From CAIWHR01 sp963779805 (GTDB lineage Bacteria > Pseudomonadota > Gammaproteobacteria > Burkholderiales > Casimicrobiaceae), in the NCBI GenBank assembly GCA_963779805.1, contig CAVZZN010000005.1, positions 248,001-312,000 of the forward strand: DNA of 64,000 nt, read 5' to 3'. Of the stretch, positions 41,310 to 51,369 are shown in pieces (position 1 is the first letter of the stretch; each line of letters starts with the position of its first letter). Both the position numbers and the translations under genes were made by a program. The notes beneath the pieces are model-generated. The model made no database searches. It saw nothing but the letters and a program-made list of their open reading frames with translations, and was not told the DNA's origin.

Positions 41310-42725
41310 ATGAACGCATCCGCTTCCGCGCCGCTCGCGCGACCCGATGCCCGCGATCTCGCGGACCTCGTCACCCGGCTCACCGGCGAGTACGGCGAGC
41401 GTGCCGTGACCTCCCGCGCCGTGCGCGAGCAGCACAGCCATGGCGAAGGCCTCGCCGATGCCGCGCTGCCCGACGTCGTCGTGTTCCCCGAGAGCAACGC
41501 GGAAGTGGCGGGCATCGTGCGCCTGTGTCACGCCGCGCGCGTGCCGCTCGTTGCCTTCGGCGTCGGCACCTCGCTCGAAGGCCACGTCGCTGCGTTGTAC
41601 GGCGGCGTGTGCCTGGACCTCACGCGCATGAATCGCGTGCTGGAAGTGAACGGCCCGGACCTCGACTGCCGCGTGCAGGCGGGCGTCACGCGCGAGCAGC
41701 TCAATGCGGAGCTCAAGGGGACGGGACTGTTCTTCCCCATCGATCCCGGCGCGAACGCCACGATCGGCGGCATGGCGGCGACGCGGGCTTCGGGCACCAA
41801 CGCCGTGCGCTACGGCACGATGCGCGAGAACGTGCTCGGTCTCACGGTCGTGACGGCCGACGGGCGGATCATTCACACCGGCGGCCGTGCGCGCAAGTCG
41901 AGCGCGGGCTACGACCTCACGCGCCTGTTCGTCGGCAGCGAAGGGACGCTCGGGATCATCACCGAGATCCAGCTCCGCCTGTACGGCGTGCCGGAGGCGA
42001 TCTCGGCCGCGGTGTGCCAGTTCGCCGAGCTCGAAGGGGCGGTGAACGCCGTCATCACCGCGATGCAGTCCGGCATCCCCGTGGCGCGCATCGAGCTGCT
42101 CGACGACGTGCAGATGGACGCGTGCATCCGCTATTCGAAGCTCGAGGGCTACGCGCCGCGACCGACGCTGTTCTTCGAGTTCCACGGCAGCGCTCAGGGC
42201 GTGGCCGAGCAGGCCGAGCACATGCAGGCGATCGCGGCCGAATTCGGCGGCGGCAGCTTCGAATGGGCCACGCAGCCCGAGGATCGCACGCGACTGTGGA
42301 AGGCGCGGCACAACGCGTATTACGCCGGCATGGCGCTGGCCCCCGGCAAGCAGGCCTTCGCGACCGACGCGTGCGTGCCGATCTCGCGCCTCGCCGACTG
42401 CATCATGGAAACGAAAGCGGACGTCGCGAGCACCGGCCTCCTGGCGCCCATCGTCGGCCACGTCGGCGACGGCAATTTCCATCTCGTGGTGCTGTTCGAT
42501 CCCGCCAGGCCGGACGAGCGCCAGCAGGCCGAGGACATCGCCCGCCGCGTGTCGCATCGCGCGATCCGCATGGGCGGCACCTGCACCGGCGAGCACGGCA
42601 TCGGCGTGCACAAGCTCGATGCGCTGGTCGAGGAGCACGGCGACGCGGTCGACCTGATGCGCACGATCAAGCGCGCGCTCGATCCGCTCAACATCCTCAA
42701 CCCCGGCAAGACGGTCCCGAACTAG
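41310..42725 (+). CDS. FAD-binding D-lactate dehydrogenase/GlcD-like oxidase
   Basis: A 471-residue intact flavoprotein of the same family as its neighbour but from a different branch, closest to D-lactate dehydrogenase (cytochrome type). FAD-binding segments are VGTSLEGHVA and DPGANATIGGMAATRASGTN; the C-terminal GHVGDGNFH and GEHGIGVHKL carry the metal/substrate histidines. It starts 12 bases after the glcD stop. It may oxidise D-lactate or another 2-hydroxy acid and feed electrons to GlcF or to quinone. Confidence 0.9.
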   Translation: MNASASAPLARPDARDLADLVTRLTGEYGERAVTSRAVREQHSHGEGLADAALPDVVVFPESNAEVAGIVRLCHAARVPLVAFGVGTSLEGHVAALYGGVCLDLTRMNRVLEVNGPDLDCRVQAGVTREQLNAELKGTGLFFPIDPGANATIGGMAATRASGTNAVRYGTMRENVLGLTVVTADGRIIHTGGRARKSSAGYDLTRLFVGSEGTLGIITEIQLRLYGVPEAISAAVCQFAELEGAVNAVITAMQSGIPVARIELLDDVQMDACIRYSKLEGYAPRPTLFFEFHGSAQGVAEQAEHMQAIAAEFGGGSFEWATQPEDRTRLWKARHNAYYAGMALAPGKQAFATDACVPISRLADCIMETKADVASTGLLAPIVGHVGDGNFHLVVLFDPARPDERQQAEDIARRVSHRAIRMGGTCTGEHGIGVHKLDALVEEHGDAVDLMRTIKRALDPLNILNPGKTVPN

Positions 42726-42730
42726 GATGA

Positions 42731-42806
42731 AACGTCTCCCCGAGCTCGCTTCGCTCGCTCCCCCCAAGGGGGCTTGTCAGCGGCTCGGGGCGGCCCTTCC
42801 CCGCTG
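42731..42806. repeat. Burkholderiales-type palindromic intergenic repeat
   Basis: The short gap after the D-lactate dehydrogenase gene is filled by nested inverted repeats: CCCCGAG near 42735 pairs with CTCGGGG near 42784, CCCCCC pairs with GGGGG around an AA loop near 42760, and GTCAGCGG near 42776 pairs with CCGCTGAC at its end. From memory this GAGCTCGCTTCGCTCGCTC-type element is widespread between genes in Burkholderiales. It can act as a terminator or an mRNA-stabilising structure. Confidence 0.65.
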
Positions 42807-42808
42807 AC

Positions 42809-43487
42809 ATGTACACCCTCTACATCGGCAACCGGAACTACTCGTCGTGGTCGCTGCGCGGCTGGTTCGCGCATGAAGCTCTCAGGCGCGCCGTTCAGGG
42901 AGGTGATGGTGCCGCTCACCGGTGGCGCGAATCCGGCGAACCGGTCGTTCTCGCCGTCGGCCAAGGTGCCGTGCCTGCACGACGGATCGACCGTGGTCTG
43001 GGATTCGCTCGCCATCGCGGAATACCTCGCCGAGCGCCACCCGGGCATGTGGCCCGACGATCCGCCGGCGCGTGCCTTCGCGCGTTGCGCGAGCGCCGAG
43101 ATGCATTCGGGGTTCGGCGCGTTGCGCAGCGAGATGACGATGTGCGTACGCGAGCGCGTGGACGTGCGGCCCTGGTCGCCGGAGCTCGACGCCGACATCG
43201 AGCGCGTGAGCGAGCTGTGGCGCGAGGGCCGGCAGCGCTTCGGCGGCGGCGGGCCGTATCTTTGCGGCAGGCTCTCGCTGGGCGACGCGTTCTACGCGCC
43301 CGTGGCGTTCCGGTTCCAGACGTACGGCGTGAAGCCCGCGGGCCTGGCCGGCCAGTATCTCGACGCGCTCCTCGCGCATCCTTTCATGCGCGAGTGGGAG
43401 ACCGGAGCGCTCGCGGAAACCGCGGTCGTGGACGCGTACGAGCCGCGGGTGCTCTATCGCGCCAAGCTCGGCGGCGCGCAACGCTGA
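42809..43487 (+). CDS. Glutathione S-transferase-like protein (frameshifted)
   Basis: About 225 residues when read through. The N-terminal thioredoxin-like part begins MYTLYIGNRNYSSWSLRGW and continues in the next frame with MKLSGAPFREVMVPL and KVPCLHDGSTVVWDSLAIAEYLAE, which holds the cis-Pro and the glutathione-binding Ser of the family. The helical C-terminal domain includes LCGRLSLGDAFYAPVAFRF. One extra base near 42872 explains the break. The stop overlaps the glcE start by one base (TGATG). The substrate is unknown. Confidence 0.82.
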
Positions 43488-44552
43488 TGGAAAGCCTCGT
43501 CGCGCAGTGGCAGGAGCGCATTCGCGCCGCCGCGGCGGCGTCGCAGCCGCTGCGCATTCGCGGCGGCGGCACGAAGGATTTCTACGGCGAGGCCGCCGCG
43601 GGCGAGGTGCTCGACACCACCGCGTGCACGGGCATCGTCGACTACGATCCCACGGAGCTCGTCGTCACCGCGCGGGCGGGCACGCCCCTGGCCGAGCTCG
43701 AGTCCGCGATGGCCGCGCAGGGCCAGATGCTCGCGTTCGAGCCGCCGCATTTCGGTGCCGGCGCGACGCTCGGCGGTGCCGTCGCCAGCGGACTGTCCGG
43801 GCCGCGACGCCCTTACGCGGGCGCGGTGCGCGATCTGGTGCTCGGCGTGCGCATCCTCGACGGGCGCGGCGACGACCTGCGCTTCGGCGGGCGCGTGATG
43901 AAGAACGTCGCCGGCTTCGATGTCGCGCGCGTCATGGCCGGCGCGCTGGGCACGCTGGGCGTGCTCCTCGAGATCTCGCTCAAGTGCCTGCCGCTGCCGA
44001 AGGCGCAAACGACGCTGCGGTTCGAGTGCACGGCGGACGAAGCCATCCGGCGCATGAACGAATGGGGCGGCAAGCCGCTCCCGATTTCCGCAACGTGCCA
44101 TCAGGGGCGCCAACTCGCCGTGCGCCTCTCGGGAGCAGCGCCCGCAGTCGAGGCTGCGGCGCGCACGATGGGTGGCGAACCGATGCCCGACCACGAAGCG
44201 TTCTGGCGCGACGTGCGCGAGCAGGCGCTGCCGTACTTCCGCGACGCCGGCACGCTGTGGCGGCTTTCCGTGCGTTCCACTGCCGCGCCGGCCGAGCTCG
44301 ACGGCGAGCAGCTGATCGAGTGGAGCGGCGCCCTGCGCTGGCTCGCAGCGCGCGACGGCGCGAGTGCGCAGCGCATCCGGCAATGGGCGAGCGAGGAGGG
44401 CGGTCACGCCACGCTGTTTCGCGCCGACGACAAGGCAGCCGGCGTCTTCCACCCCCTGCCGGCGCCGCTGCTCGAAGTGCATCGGCGGCTCAAGGCCAAT
44501 TTCGACCCGGCGGGCGTGTTGAATCGCGGCCGTCTCTATACGCGCGTTCTGA
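43487..44552 (+). CDS. glcE: Glycolate oxidase FAD-binding subunit GlcE
   Basis: About 354 residues. It is a shorter relative of GlcD with the FAD loops RIRGGGTKDFYGE, the region PPHFGAGATLGGAVASGLSGP, and VMKNVAGFDVARVMAGALGT. The protein is homologous to its expected end VLNRGRLYTR, but the frame then runs on into glcF. One extra base close to the end (about 44536-44546) would give a TGA at 44550-44552, 3 bases before glcF, which is the expected layout. The end is therefore inferred. It forms the GlcDEF complex at the inner membrane. Confidence 0.85.
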
Positions 44553-44555
44553 TTC

Positions 44556-45807
44556 ATGCAGACGGCACTCGCCGATTTCATCAGGGACACCCCCGAAGGC
44601 AGGGAAGCCGATCGCATCCTGCGCAGCTGCGTGCACTGCGGCTTCTGCACCGCGACGTGTCCCACCTATCAACTGCTCGGCGACGAGCTCGATGGCCCGC
44701 GCGGGCGCATCTACCTGATCAAGCAGGTGCTCGAGGGCCACGAGGTCACCGCGACCACGCAGCTGCACCTCGATCGCTGCCTCACGTGCCGCAACTGCGA
44801 GACGACGTGTCCTTCGGGCGTGCAGTACGGGCGCCTGCTCGACATCGGACGCCACGTCGTCGACCGCAAGGTGGGGCGTACCGCGACCGAGCAGGCGAAG
44901 CGCTGGGGCTTGCGCCGCGCGCTGCTCTCGAAGCCGCTGTTCGGCACCGCGCTGATGTTCGGGCGCGCCATGCGCGGCATGCTGCCCGCCGACATGCGCG
45001 CGATGATTCCGCAGGCCGAGCCGCCGGGGACGTGGCCCGCACCGCGCCACGCCCGCAAGATGCTCGTGCTCGAAGGCTGCGTGCAGCCGTCGCTCGCACC
45101 CAACATCGACCGCGCGATGGCGCGGGTGCTCGACCGCATCGGCATCTCGCTGGTGCGCGCGCCGCGCTCGGGCTGCTGCGGCGCGCTGCCGTACCACACC
45201 GATGCGCCGGACGAGGCGCGCGCGCTGATGAAGCGCAACATCGATGCGTGGTGGCCGCACGTCGAGCGCGGCGCCGAGGCCATCGTGGTCACGGCGAGCG
45301 GCTGCGGCGTGGTGGTGAAGGACTACGGCTATCTGCTCGAGCGCGATCCCGGCTACGCGGAGAAGGCCGCGCGCATCGCATCCCTCGCGCGCGACCCGGT
45401 CGAGGTGATCGCAGCGCAGTGGCTGCACGTCGCGCCTCTCGTCGCGATGGATCACGGCGCCGCAGCGGGTCGCGTTCCAGGCGCCCTGCAGCCTGCAGCA
45501 CGGCATGAAGCTCAGGGGCGCGGTGGAGGAAATCCTGCTGGCGCTCGGCCTCGAGCTCGCTCCGGTGGCCGACAGTCATCTGTGCTGCGGCTCCGCGGGC
45601 ACGTACTCGATCCTGCAGCCTGCGATCTCGAATGCGCTCAAGGCGAACAAGCTCGCCGCGCTCACGGCGGGAAGTCCGCAGATCATCGCCAGCGCGAACA
45701 TCGGGTGCATGAGCCATCTCGCGAGCGGCACCGCCATTCCGATCCGGCACTGGATCGAGATCCTCGACGCGCGCATGGTCGATGCGCCGCGCGGGAGTTC
45801 ACGGTAA
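44556..45807 (+). CDS. glcF: Glycolate oxidase iron-sulfur subunit GlcF (frameshifted)
   Basis: About 416 residues when read through. Two 4Fe-4S motifs near the N-terminus are complete: Cys25/28/31/35 and Cys75/78/81/85. Two Cys-rich CCG domains follow, one with GCVQPSLAPNID and SGCCGALPYH, the other with APCSLQHGMKL and DSHLCCGSAGTYS. One extra G near 45456-45457 shifts the frame between the two. It passes electrons from the flavin subunits to the quinone pool. Thioesterase and other genes follow closely. Confidence 0.9.
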
Positions 45808-45812
45808 CTCGC

Positions 45813-46250
45813 ATGGCCATCGTCGAACGCCCGGGCCGCGAGGCCTATCGTCACTTCGTCGTGATACCGACGCGGTGGATGGACAACGACATCTACGGTC
45901 ACGTCAACAACGTGACGTATTACTCGTATTTCGACACCGCCGTGAACGCGCACCTGATCGCCGCGGGCGGCCTCGACATCCGCGAGGGCCCGGCGATCGG
46001 GCTCGTGGTGGAGACCCTGTGCCGCTTTCACAAGCCGCTCACGTTCCCCGACACGGTGCACGCGGGGCTGCGGGTCGCGCAACTCGGGCGCTCGTCCGTG
46101 CGCTACGACATCGGCCTGTTTCGCAACGACGATCCCGATCCGACCGCAACCGGGCATTTCGTGCACGTCTGGGTGGAGCGCGAAACGCGAACGGCAGTGC
46201 CGGTCCCGGATGCGATCCGCGCGGCGCTCGTGCCGCTCGTCGTGACGTGA
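45813..46250 (+). CDS. Acyl-CoA thioesterase, 4HBT hot-dog family
   Basis: A 145-residue single hot-dog-domain protein. The catalytic motif is TRWMDNDIYGHVNNVTYYSYF with the Asp and His-Val-Asn-Asn typical of 4-hydroxybenzoyl-CoA thioesterase/YbgC-like enzymes. It hydrolyses an acyl-CoA thioester. The start lies 5 bases after glcF and the stop overlaps the GNAT gene (GTGA), so it is part of the same run of genes. Confidence 0.88.
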   Translation: MAIVERPGREAYRHFVVIPTRWMDNDIYGHVNNVTYYSYFDTAVNAHLIAAGGLDIREGPAIGLVVETLCRFHKPLTFPDTVHAGLRVAQLGRSSVRYDIGLFRNDDPDPTATGHFVHVWVERETRTAVPVPDAIRAALVPLVVT

Positions 46251-46846
46251 GCGCTGCGCGCGCGGCGCCGGCAATCGGCGGCACGGTTGCGGCTGCCGAC
46301 TTTCCGGGCCTCGAAGCAGGCGCGGCGATCGTCTGCCGGCGCATGGGGGGCGGAGAGCGTTCGCAGGCGCTCGCGCTCCTCGGCGCGTTCCTGGGCGACG
46401 ACCCGCACTATCGCGCCTCCAGTGCGGCCTACGGCGACGACGGCATCGCGGCGCTGGAGCGCTCGCTCGACCTCTTTCTCCGGCGTCCCGAGATCGGCTT
46501 CGTCTGGCTGGCGCTCGAACCCGCCGGTGTTGCGCTCGGCGCGTGCGTCGTGTGCCGCGCCATCTCCACCTCGCGCGGCACGCTCGTGGCCAAGCTCGAC
46601 GACGTGACGGTGCGCGCCGATGCGCTCGACCGGGGCGTGGGCACCCGCATGCTGGAGGCCCTCGCTGCCGATCTCGCGCGCGAAGGCATCACGCGCATCG
46701 ACACCGCGTGCCATCGCGGCAACGCGGGCGCATGGCGTTTCTACGAGCGCCTCGGTTTCCGTCCGCTCGACGAGGAGCGCATCGCGCTGTTGCTCGATGG
46801 CGAACGCATGCCGCGGGCGGCCGACGCGGCGCAGCCGTGCGGATGA
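46247..46846 (+). CDS. GNAT-family N-acetyltransferase
   Basis: A 199-residue protein from GTG 46247 in a GTGA overlap. The GNAT fold is clear in its second half: KLDDVTVRADALDRGVGTRML includes the acetyl-CoA pyrophosphate loop, and ACHRGNAGAWRFYERLGFRPL is the typical end of the domain. It transfers an acetyl group to an unknown amine. The stop overlaps the ispD start (ATGA). Confidence 0.85.
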   Translation: MSAARAAPAIGGTVAAADFPGLEAGAAIVCRRMGGGERSQALALLGAFLGDDPHYRASSAAYGDDGIAALERSLDLFLRRPEIGFVWLALEPAGVALGACVVCRAISTSRGTLVAKLDDVTVRADALDRGVGTRMLEALAADLAREGITRIDTACHRGNAGAWRFYERLGFRPLDEERIALLLDGERMPRAADAAQPCG

Positions 46847-47569
46847 CACCGCGCCTCTTCGGCATCGTTCCGGCGGCCGGTGGCGGCAGCCGCTTCGGTG
46901 CCGCGGGACCGAAGCAGTACGCGTCGCTCGCCGGGCGCCCCATGCTCGCGCGCACGATCGAGCGCCTGCTGGCGGGGCTCGCGTTCGAGCGGCTGTGCGT
47001 GGTCGTGGCTCCGGGCGATACGCAGCATCGCACGCCGCTCGCCCCCTTCGCCGGGCGCGTGCAGGCCTTGGCGTGCGGTGGCGCAACACGTGCGGACTCG
47101 GTGCGCAACGGGATCGGGATGCTCGGGAGCGACGCCGACGAGCGCGACTGGGTCCTCGTGCACGATGCTGCCCGGCCCTGCGTGCCCGTCGATGCGCTGC
47201 AGCGCCTGATGGCGACGGTGCGCGACGATGCGACGGGGGGCCTGCTTGCGATTCGCGTCGCGGACACGCTCAAGCGCGCCGGGGCGGCGCCCGAAGGCGA
47301 AGCGCCGCGCGTGCTGCAGACCGAGGCACGCGAAGGGCTCTGGCAGGCGCAGACACCGCAGGTGTTCAGGCTCGGCGTGCTGCGCGCGGCATTGGCCCTC
47401 GCCGGCGCCGTCACCGACGAGGCGCAGGCGGTCGAAACGCTGGCCACGTTCGGGGCGTTGTGCGATGCCGCTGCTCGTGCCCGGCAGCACGCAGAACGTG
47501 AAGGTCACCTATGCTGCCGACCTTGCCCTCGCGGCGGCGATCCTGCAGGTCCAGGCCCGTGGCGCATGA
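46843..47569 (+). CDS. ispD: 2-C-methyl-D-erythritol 4-phosphate cytidylyltransferase (frameshifted)
   Basis: About 241 residues when read through. It makes CDP-methylerythritol in the MEP isoprenoid pathway. The nucleotide-binding motif PAAGGGSRFG with the downstream GPKQY lysine, VHDAARPCV, and the LWQAQTPQVFR segment are diagnostic. After residue ~205 the frame moves, and the end NVKVTYAADLALAAAIL is read in the next frame; an extra base near 47460 explains this. Loss of an essential gene is unlikely, so I take it as a sequence error. ispF follows after 31 bases. Confidence 0.92.
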
Positions 47570-47600
47570 TGACGGGATCCGAATTCGAACGGAGCGGAGC

Positions 47601-48104
47601 ATGACCGCACGGGTGCGCATCGGGCAGGGCTTCGACGTGCACGCGCTCGTGCCGGGACGTCCGCTGATCGTCGGCGGCGTGCACGTGCCGTACGACCGCG
47701 GCCTCGAAGGCCATTCCGATGCCGACGTGCTGATCCACGCGATCTGCGACGCGTTGCTGGGCGCGCTGGCGCTGGGCGACATCGGCATGCACTTTCCCGA
47801 CGGCGACGCGCGCTGGAAGGGCGCCGACAGCCGCGTGCTCCTGCGCCACGTCTTGCGCCTCGTGCAGGAGCGCGGCTACCGCGTAGGCAATGTCGACGCG
47901 ACGATCGTCGCGCAAGCCCCGCGCATGGCGCCCCACATCCCGACGATGCGCGAGAACATCGCGCGCGACCTGCAATGCGCGCTCGACGTGGTGAGCGTCA
48001 AGGCGACCACCACCGAGCGCCTGGGCTTCACGGGGCGCGGCGAAGGCATCGCGGCAAGTGCCGTCGCGCTGGTCGAGGGCGGCGCGCCCGCCGGCGTTGC
48101 CTGA
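47601..48104 (+). CDS. ispF: 2-C-methyl-D-erythritol 2,4-cyclodiphosphate synthase
   Basis: A 167-residue trimeric MEP-pathway enzyme. The zinc-binding Asp12 and His14 are in GQGFDVHAL, the next ligand His is in SDADVLIHAICDALLGA, and the TTTERLGFTGRGEGIAA end is typical. It cyclises CDP-methylerythritol 2-phosphate. It is intact and sits directly after ispD, as in most proteobacteria. GGAGCGGAGC precedes the ATG. Confidence 0.96.
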   Translation: MTARVRIGQGFDVHALVPGRPLIVGGVHVPYDRGLEGHSDADVLIHAICDALLGALALGDIGMHFPDGDARWKGADSRVLLRHVLRLVQERGYRVGNVDATIVAQAPRMAPHIPTMRENIARDLQCALDVVSVKATTTERLGFTGRGEGIAASAVALVEGGAPAGVA

Positions 48105-48189
48105 TCGGTCGACGCACGCACCGCGTCGACGCTTCGCTGCCGCCGCCCGCGGTGCGACAATCGCGCGAGGGCAAGAGCAGGAGATGGCC

Positions 48190-49212
48190 ATGCAAGGAAC
48201 GATGCGGGTGATCGAAGCCGGAGCGTTCGACATCGGCGCACTGCGCCTCGCCGAGCGCCCGATTCCGCCGTTGCGGCGCGGCGAGCTGCTGGTACGGCTC
48301 AAGGCCGCTTCGCTCAACTATCGGGACCTCGCGATCCTGTCGGGCGCGTACATGCCGGGCCTGCCGCTGCCCTACGTGCCCGCGTCGGATGGCGCGGGCG
48401 AGGTGGTCGAGGTCGGCGAGGACGTGACCCGCTTCAAGCCGGGCGAGCGCGTCGTGCCGATCTACACGCAGGGATGGTACGACGGCAAGCCGACGCCCGG
48501 AATGCGCACGAAGCGCACGCTCGGCGTGCCGCTCGCCGGCACGCTCGCGCAGTACATCGTCGTACCGTCGCGCGATGTCGTCGCCGCGCCCGCGCATCTG
48601 TCAGACCGCGAGGCGGCGTGCCTGCCGATCGCTGGCGTGACCGCGTGGACGACGTTGCAGACAGGCGGCGTGAAGCCCGGGGATGTCGTGCTGGTGCTGG
48701 GCACGGGCGGCGTAGCCCTCTTCGCGCTGCAATTCGCGAAGCACGCCGGCGCGACGGTGATCGTCACCTCCTCCAGCGACGACAAGCTCGCGCGCGCGAA
48801 GGCGCTCGGCGCGGACATCGGCATCAACTATCGCAGCACGCCGAAGTGGGAGGCCGAGGTGCGGGCCGCAAGCGGGGGCCGCGGTGCCGACATCGTGGTC
48901 GAGACCGGCGGCGCCACGCTCGCACAATCGCTAGCCGCGACCGCGTTCGGCGGCTTCGTCGGCGTCGTGGGCTTCGTCGCGGGCTACGAGGCGACCTTGC
49001 CGGTGCGCGCGCTGATCCGCACGATGGCCCGGGTGCAGGGCATCGCAGTCGGCCCGCGCGCGGGCTTCGAAGCGATGAACCGCGCGATCTCGGCGGGCGG
49101 GCTGCATCCGGTGATCGACTCGACGTTCCCGCTTGCCGACGCGGCCGCTGCCTTCACGCGCATGAAGGCCGGTGCGCATTTCGGCAAGATCGTGATCGAC
49201 ATCGCAGGGTAA
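48190..49212 (+). CDS. MDR-family NAD(P)H:quinone reductase-like oxidoreductase
   Basis: A 340-residue medium-chain dehydrogenase without the zinc ligands of alcohol dehydrogenases, so it belongs to the quinone reductase/enoyl reductase type. Segments: LNYRDLAILSGAYMPGLPLPY, DGAGEVVEVGEDVTRFKPGERV, the cofactor loop VLGTGGVALFALQFA and HFGKIVIDI at the end. ATG 48190 is preferred over 48184 because GCAGGAG then lies at normal distance. The substrate is not predictable. Confidence 0.88.
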   Translation: MQGTMRVIEAGAFDIGALRLAERPIPPLRRGELLVRLKAASLNYRDLAILSGAYMPGLPLPYVPASDGAGEVVEVGEDVTRFKPGERVVPIYTQGWYDGKPTPGMRTKRTLGVPLAGTLAQYIVVPSRDVVAAPAHLSDREAACLPIAGVTAWTTLQTGGVKPGDVVLVLGTGGVALFALQFAKHAGATVIVTSSSDDKLARAKALGADIGINYRSTPKWEAEVRAASGGRGADIVVETGGATLAQSLAATAFGGFVGVVGFVAGYEATLPVRALIRTMARVQGIAVGPRAGFEAMNRAISAGGLHPVIDSTFPLADAAAAFTRMKAGAHFGKIVIDIAG

Positions 49213-49293
49213 GGGCATGGTGCTCGGCCCGCGAGAGGCCACCGTCCGAGTCGGTGTCCGAGCGGCGAGCTCGCTCGATCCCCGGAGTTCTCC

Positions 49294-51346
49294 ATGACCG
49301 ACCCCGCCTCCACCCTCGTTCGCACGATGTGCCCCATGAACTGCCACCCGACGCTCTGCGGCATGCTCGCCGAAGTGCGCGAGGGCAAGCTCGTCGGCGT
49401 TCGCGGCGACGAAGCCAATCCCGACAGCCGGGGCTTCCTGTGCGTACGGGGCCAGGCCTCGCGCGAGGTCATCGACAATCCGGCGCGTCTCGTTCATCCG
49501 CTCGTTCGCGATCGGCGCACCGACAGCTTTCGCCGCGCGACGTGGGACGAGGCGCTCGATCGCATCGTCGCGTCGATGACGCGCTCGCCGCCGCACGCGA
49601 CGGGGCTCCTGCCCGGTCACGGGATCCTCACCACCAACTACGGCAGTCGCATCGGGCCGCAGCTTCTCGCGCGCTTCGCGCACATCTACGGCTGCCAGTT
49701 CTGGAATCCGTCGATGCTCTGCTGGGGCCTGGGCGGGTTCGGCCTCGCGCTGACCGGGATGCTCGAGACCAACACCAAGGAGGACATGGGCGAGCACGCG
49801 CAGCTGATCCTCCTCTGGGGCGCCAATCTCACCAGCCAGCCCAACACCGCGCGCCATCTCACCGCCGCCAAGCGCCGCGGCGCGCACATCGTGACGATCG
49901 ACGTGCGCAACACCGAAGCCGGCGCCAAGTCGGACGAGGTCGTCGTCGTCCGGCCTGGCACGGACGGCGCGCTCGCGCTCGCGATGATGCACGTGATCTG
50001 CGCCGAACGGCTTTGTGACGAGGCGTTCGTGGCGCGCCACACGGTCGGCTTCGACGCGCTCCGCGCGCACGTGCAGGCGTTCTCGCCGGCGTGGGCGCAG
50101 GCCATCACCGGCGTCCCGGGCGAGCGCATCGTCGCGCTGGCGCGTCGCTACGCCACCACGCGTCCTGCGATGATCGTGCTCGGCGGCAGCTCGATGCACA
50201 AGGGCAGCAACGGGTGGCAGGCTGCACGCGCCATCGCATGCCTGCCCGCGCTGACGGGCAACGTGGGCATTCCCGGCGGCGGGTTCGGTCCGCGCCACGG
50301 CAGCGCGGCGCACGGCCGGGGGCTCGCGAGCATCGTGCCCGCCGATGGCAGGCCGCCCGCGACGGTCGTGCCGAACCAGATGTCCGCGATCACCGCGGCG
50401 CTGCTTGCGGGGCGCATCGACACGCTGCTCCTCATGGGCACCAACCTGCTCTCGTCGTTCGCGGCCGCGGGCGAGGTGGCGGCGGGCCTGCGGCGCACGC
50501 GTCTCGTCGTGAGCTACGACCTCTTCCTCAACGACACCGCCCGCGAGCACGCGGACGTCGTACTGCCGGGCACCGCGTGGCTGGAGGAGGTCGGCTGCAA
50601 GATGACGCACACGCATCTCTACCTGATGGAGCGTGCGCTCGAGCCCCCCGGTGAAACGCGATCGCTGTACGACCCTGATGCGGGCATTGGCGCAGCGGCT
50701 GACCGTCGACGACTTCGCTCCCTGGCGCTGCGAGGAAGCGATGATCGATGCGATCCTCGACCACCCGTGCACGGGGCACGCGACGATCGCAGCGCTGCGC
50801 GAGCAGGGCGGCATGCGCGCGCTCGACGTATCGCACGTCGCCAATCCGACCCTCGACTTCGACACGCCTTCGCGCAGGATCGAGCTGTATTCCGAGCGGG
50901 CGGCGCAATTGGGCTTGCCGCCGCTGCCCGCGTACACGCCATCGCCGCCGGAAGCGGCTCGCAGACGTCCAGACGTATCCGCTGACCCTCGCGACGGGGC
51001 GCACCCTCGCGCATTTCCACGCGTTCTACGACAGCGGCAGGGCGTTGCCGACGCTTGCGGCGCGCGAGCCGGAACCGATCCTGTGGCTTGCTCCGGACGA
51101 CGCTGCAAGGCGAGGCATCGCCGATCGCGCCGCGATCCGGATGTTCAACGACGGCGGTCAGCTTGGCGCGCGTGCACGCGTCACCGACAAGATTCCCGCA
51201 GGCACGGTGTGGATGCGCGACGGATGGCCGGGCTCAATGCGCTCACGCAAGGCGCGCCGGTGCTGCCGGACCATGCGGTCGACGTGTTCGCGTTTTCCGC
51301 GGGGCAGGCGACGTTCGAAGCGTTCGTCGACGTGGCGCCGGCGTAG
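49294..51346 (+). CDS. Molybdopterin-dependent oxidoreductase (three frameshifts)
   Basis: About 683 residues when read through, a DMSO-reductase-family enzyme. The N-terminal 4Fe-4S site is Cys13, Cys17, Cys22 and Cys50, ending in GFLCVRGQAS. Molybdopterin-binding stretches include LLLWGANLTSQPN, VVVRPGTDGALALAMMHVI, GGSSMHKGSNGWQAARAI and MGTNLLSSFA. A Cys in NPSMLCWGLGGFG is a candidate metal ligand. The end is split: RRIELYSERAAQLGL, then TYPLTLATGRTLAHFHA, then APVLPDHAVDVF. Extra bases near 50673 and 50955 and a missing G near 51230 reconcile the frames. There is no signal peptide, so it is cytoplasmic. The substrate is unknown. Confidence 0.85.
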
Positions 51347-51369
51347 TTGCGCTCGCGCTCGAGCGTCTT

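Noticed and set aside
49294..51346. Selenocysteine at an internal TGA in the molybdopterin enzyme
   Set aside because: The interruptions are frame changes, not in-frame TGA codons, and no SECIS-like element was seen.
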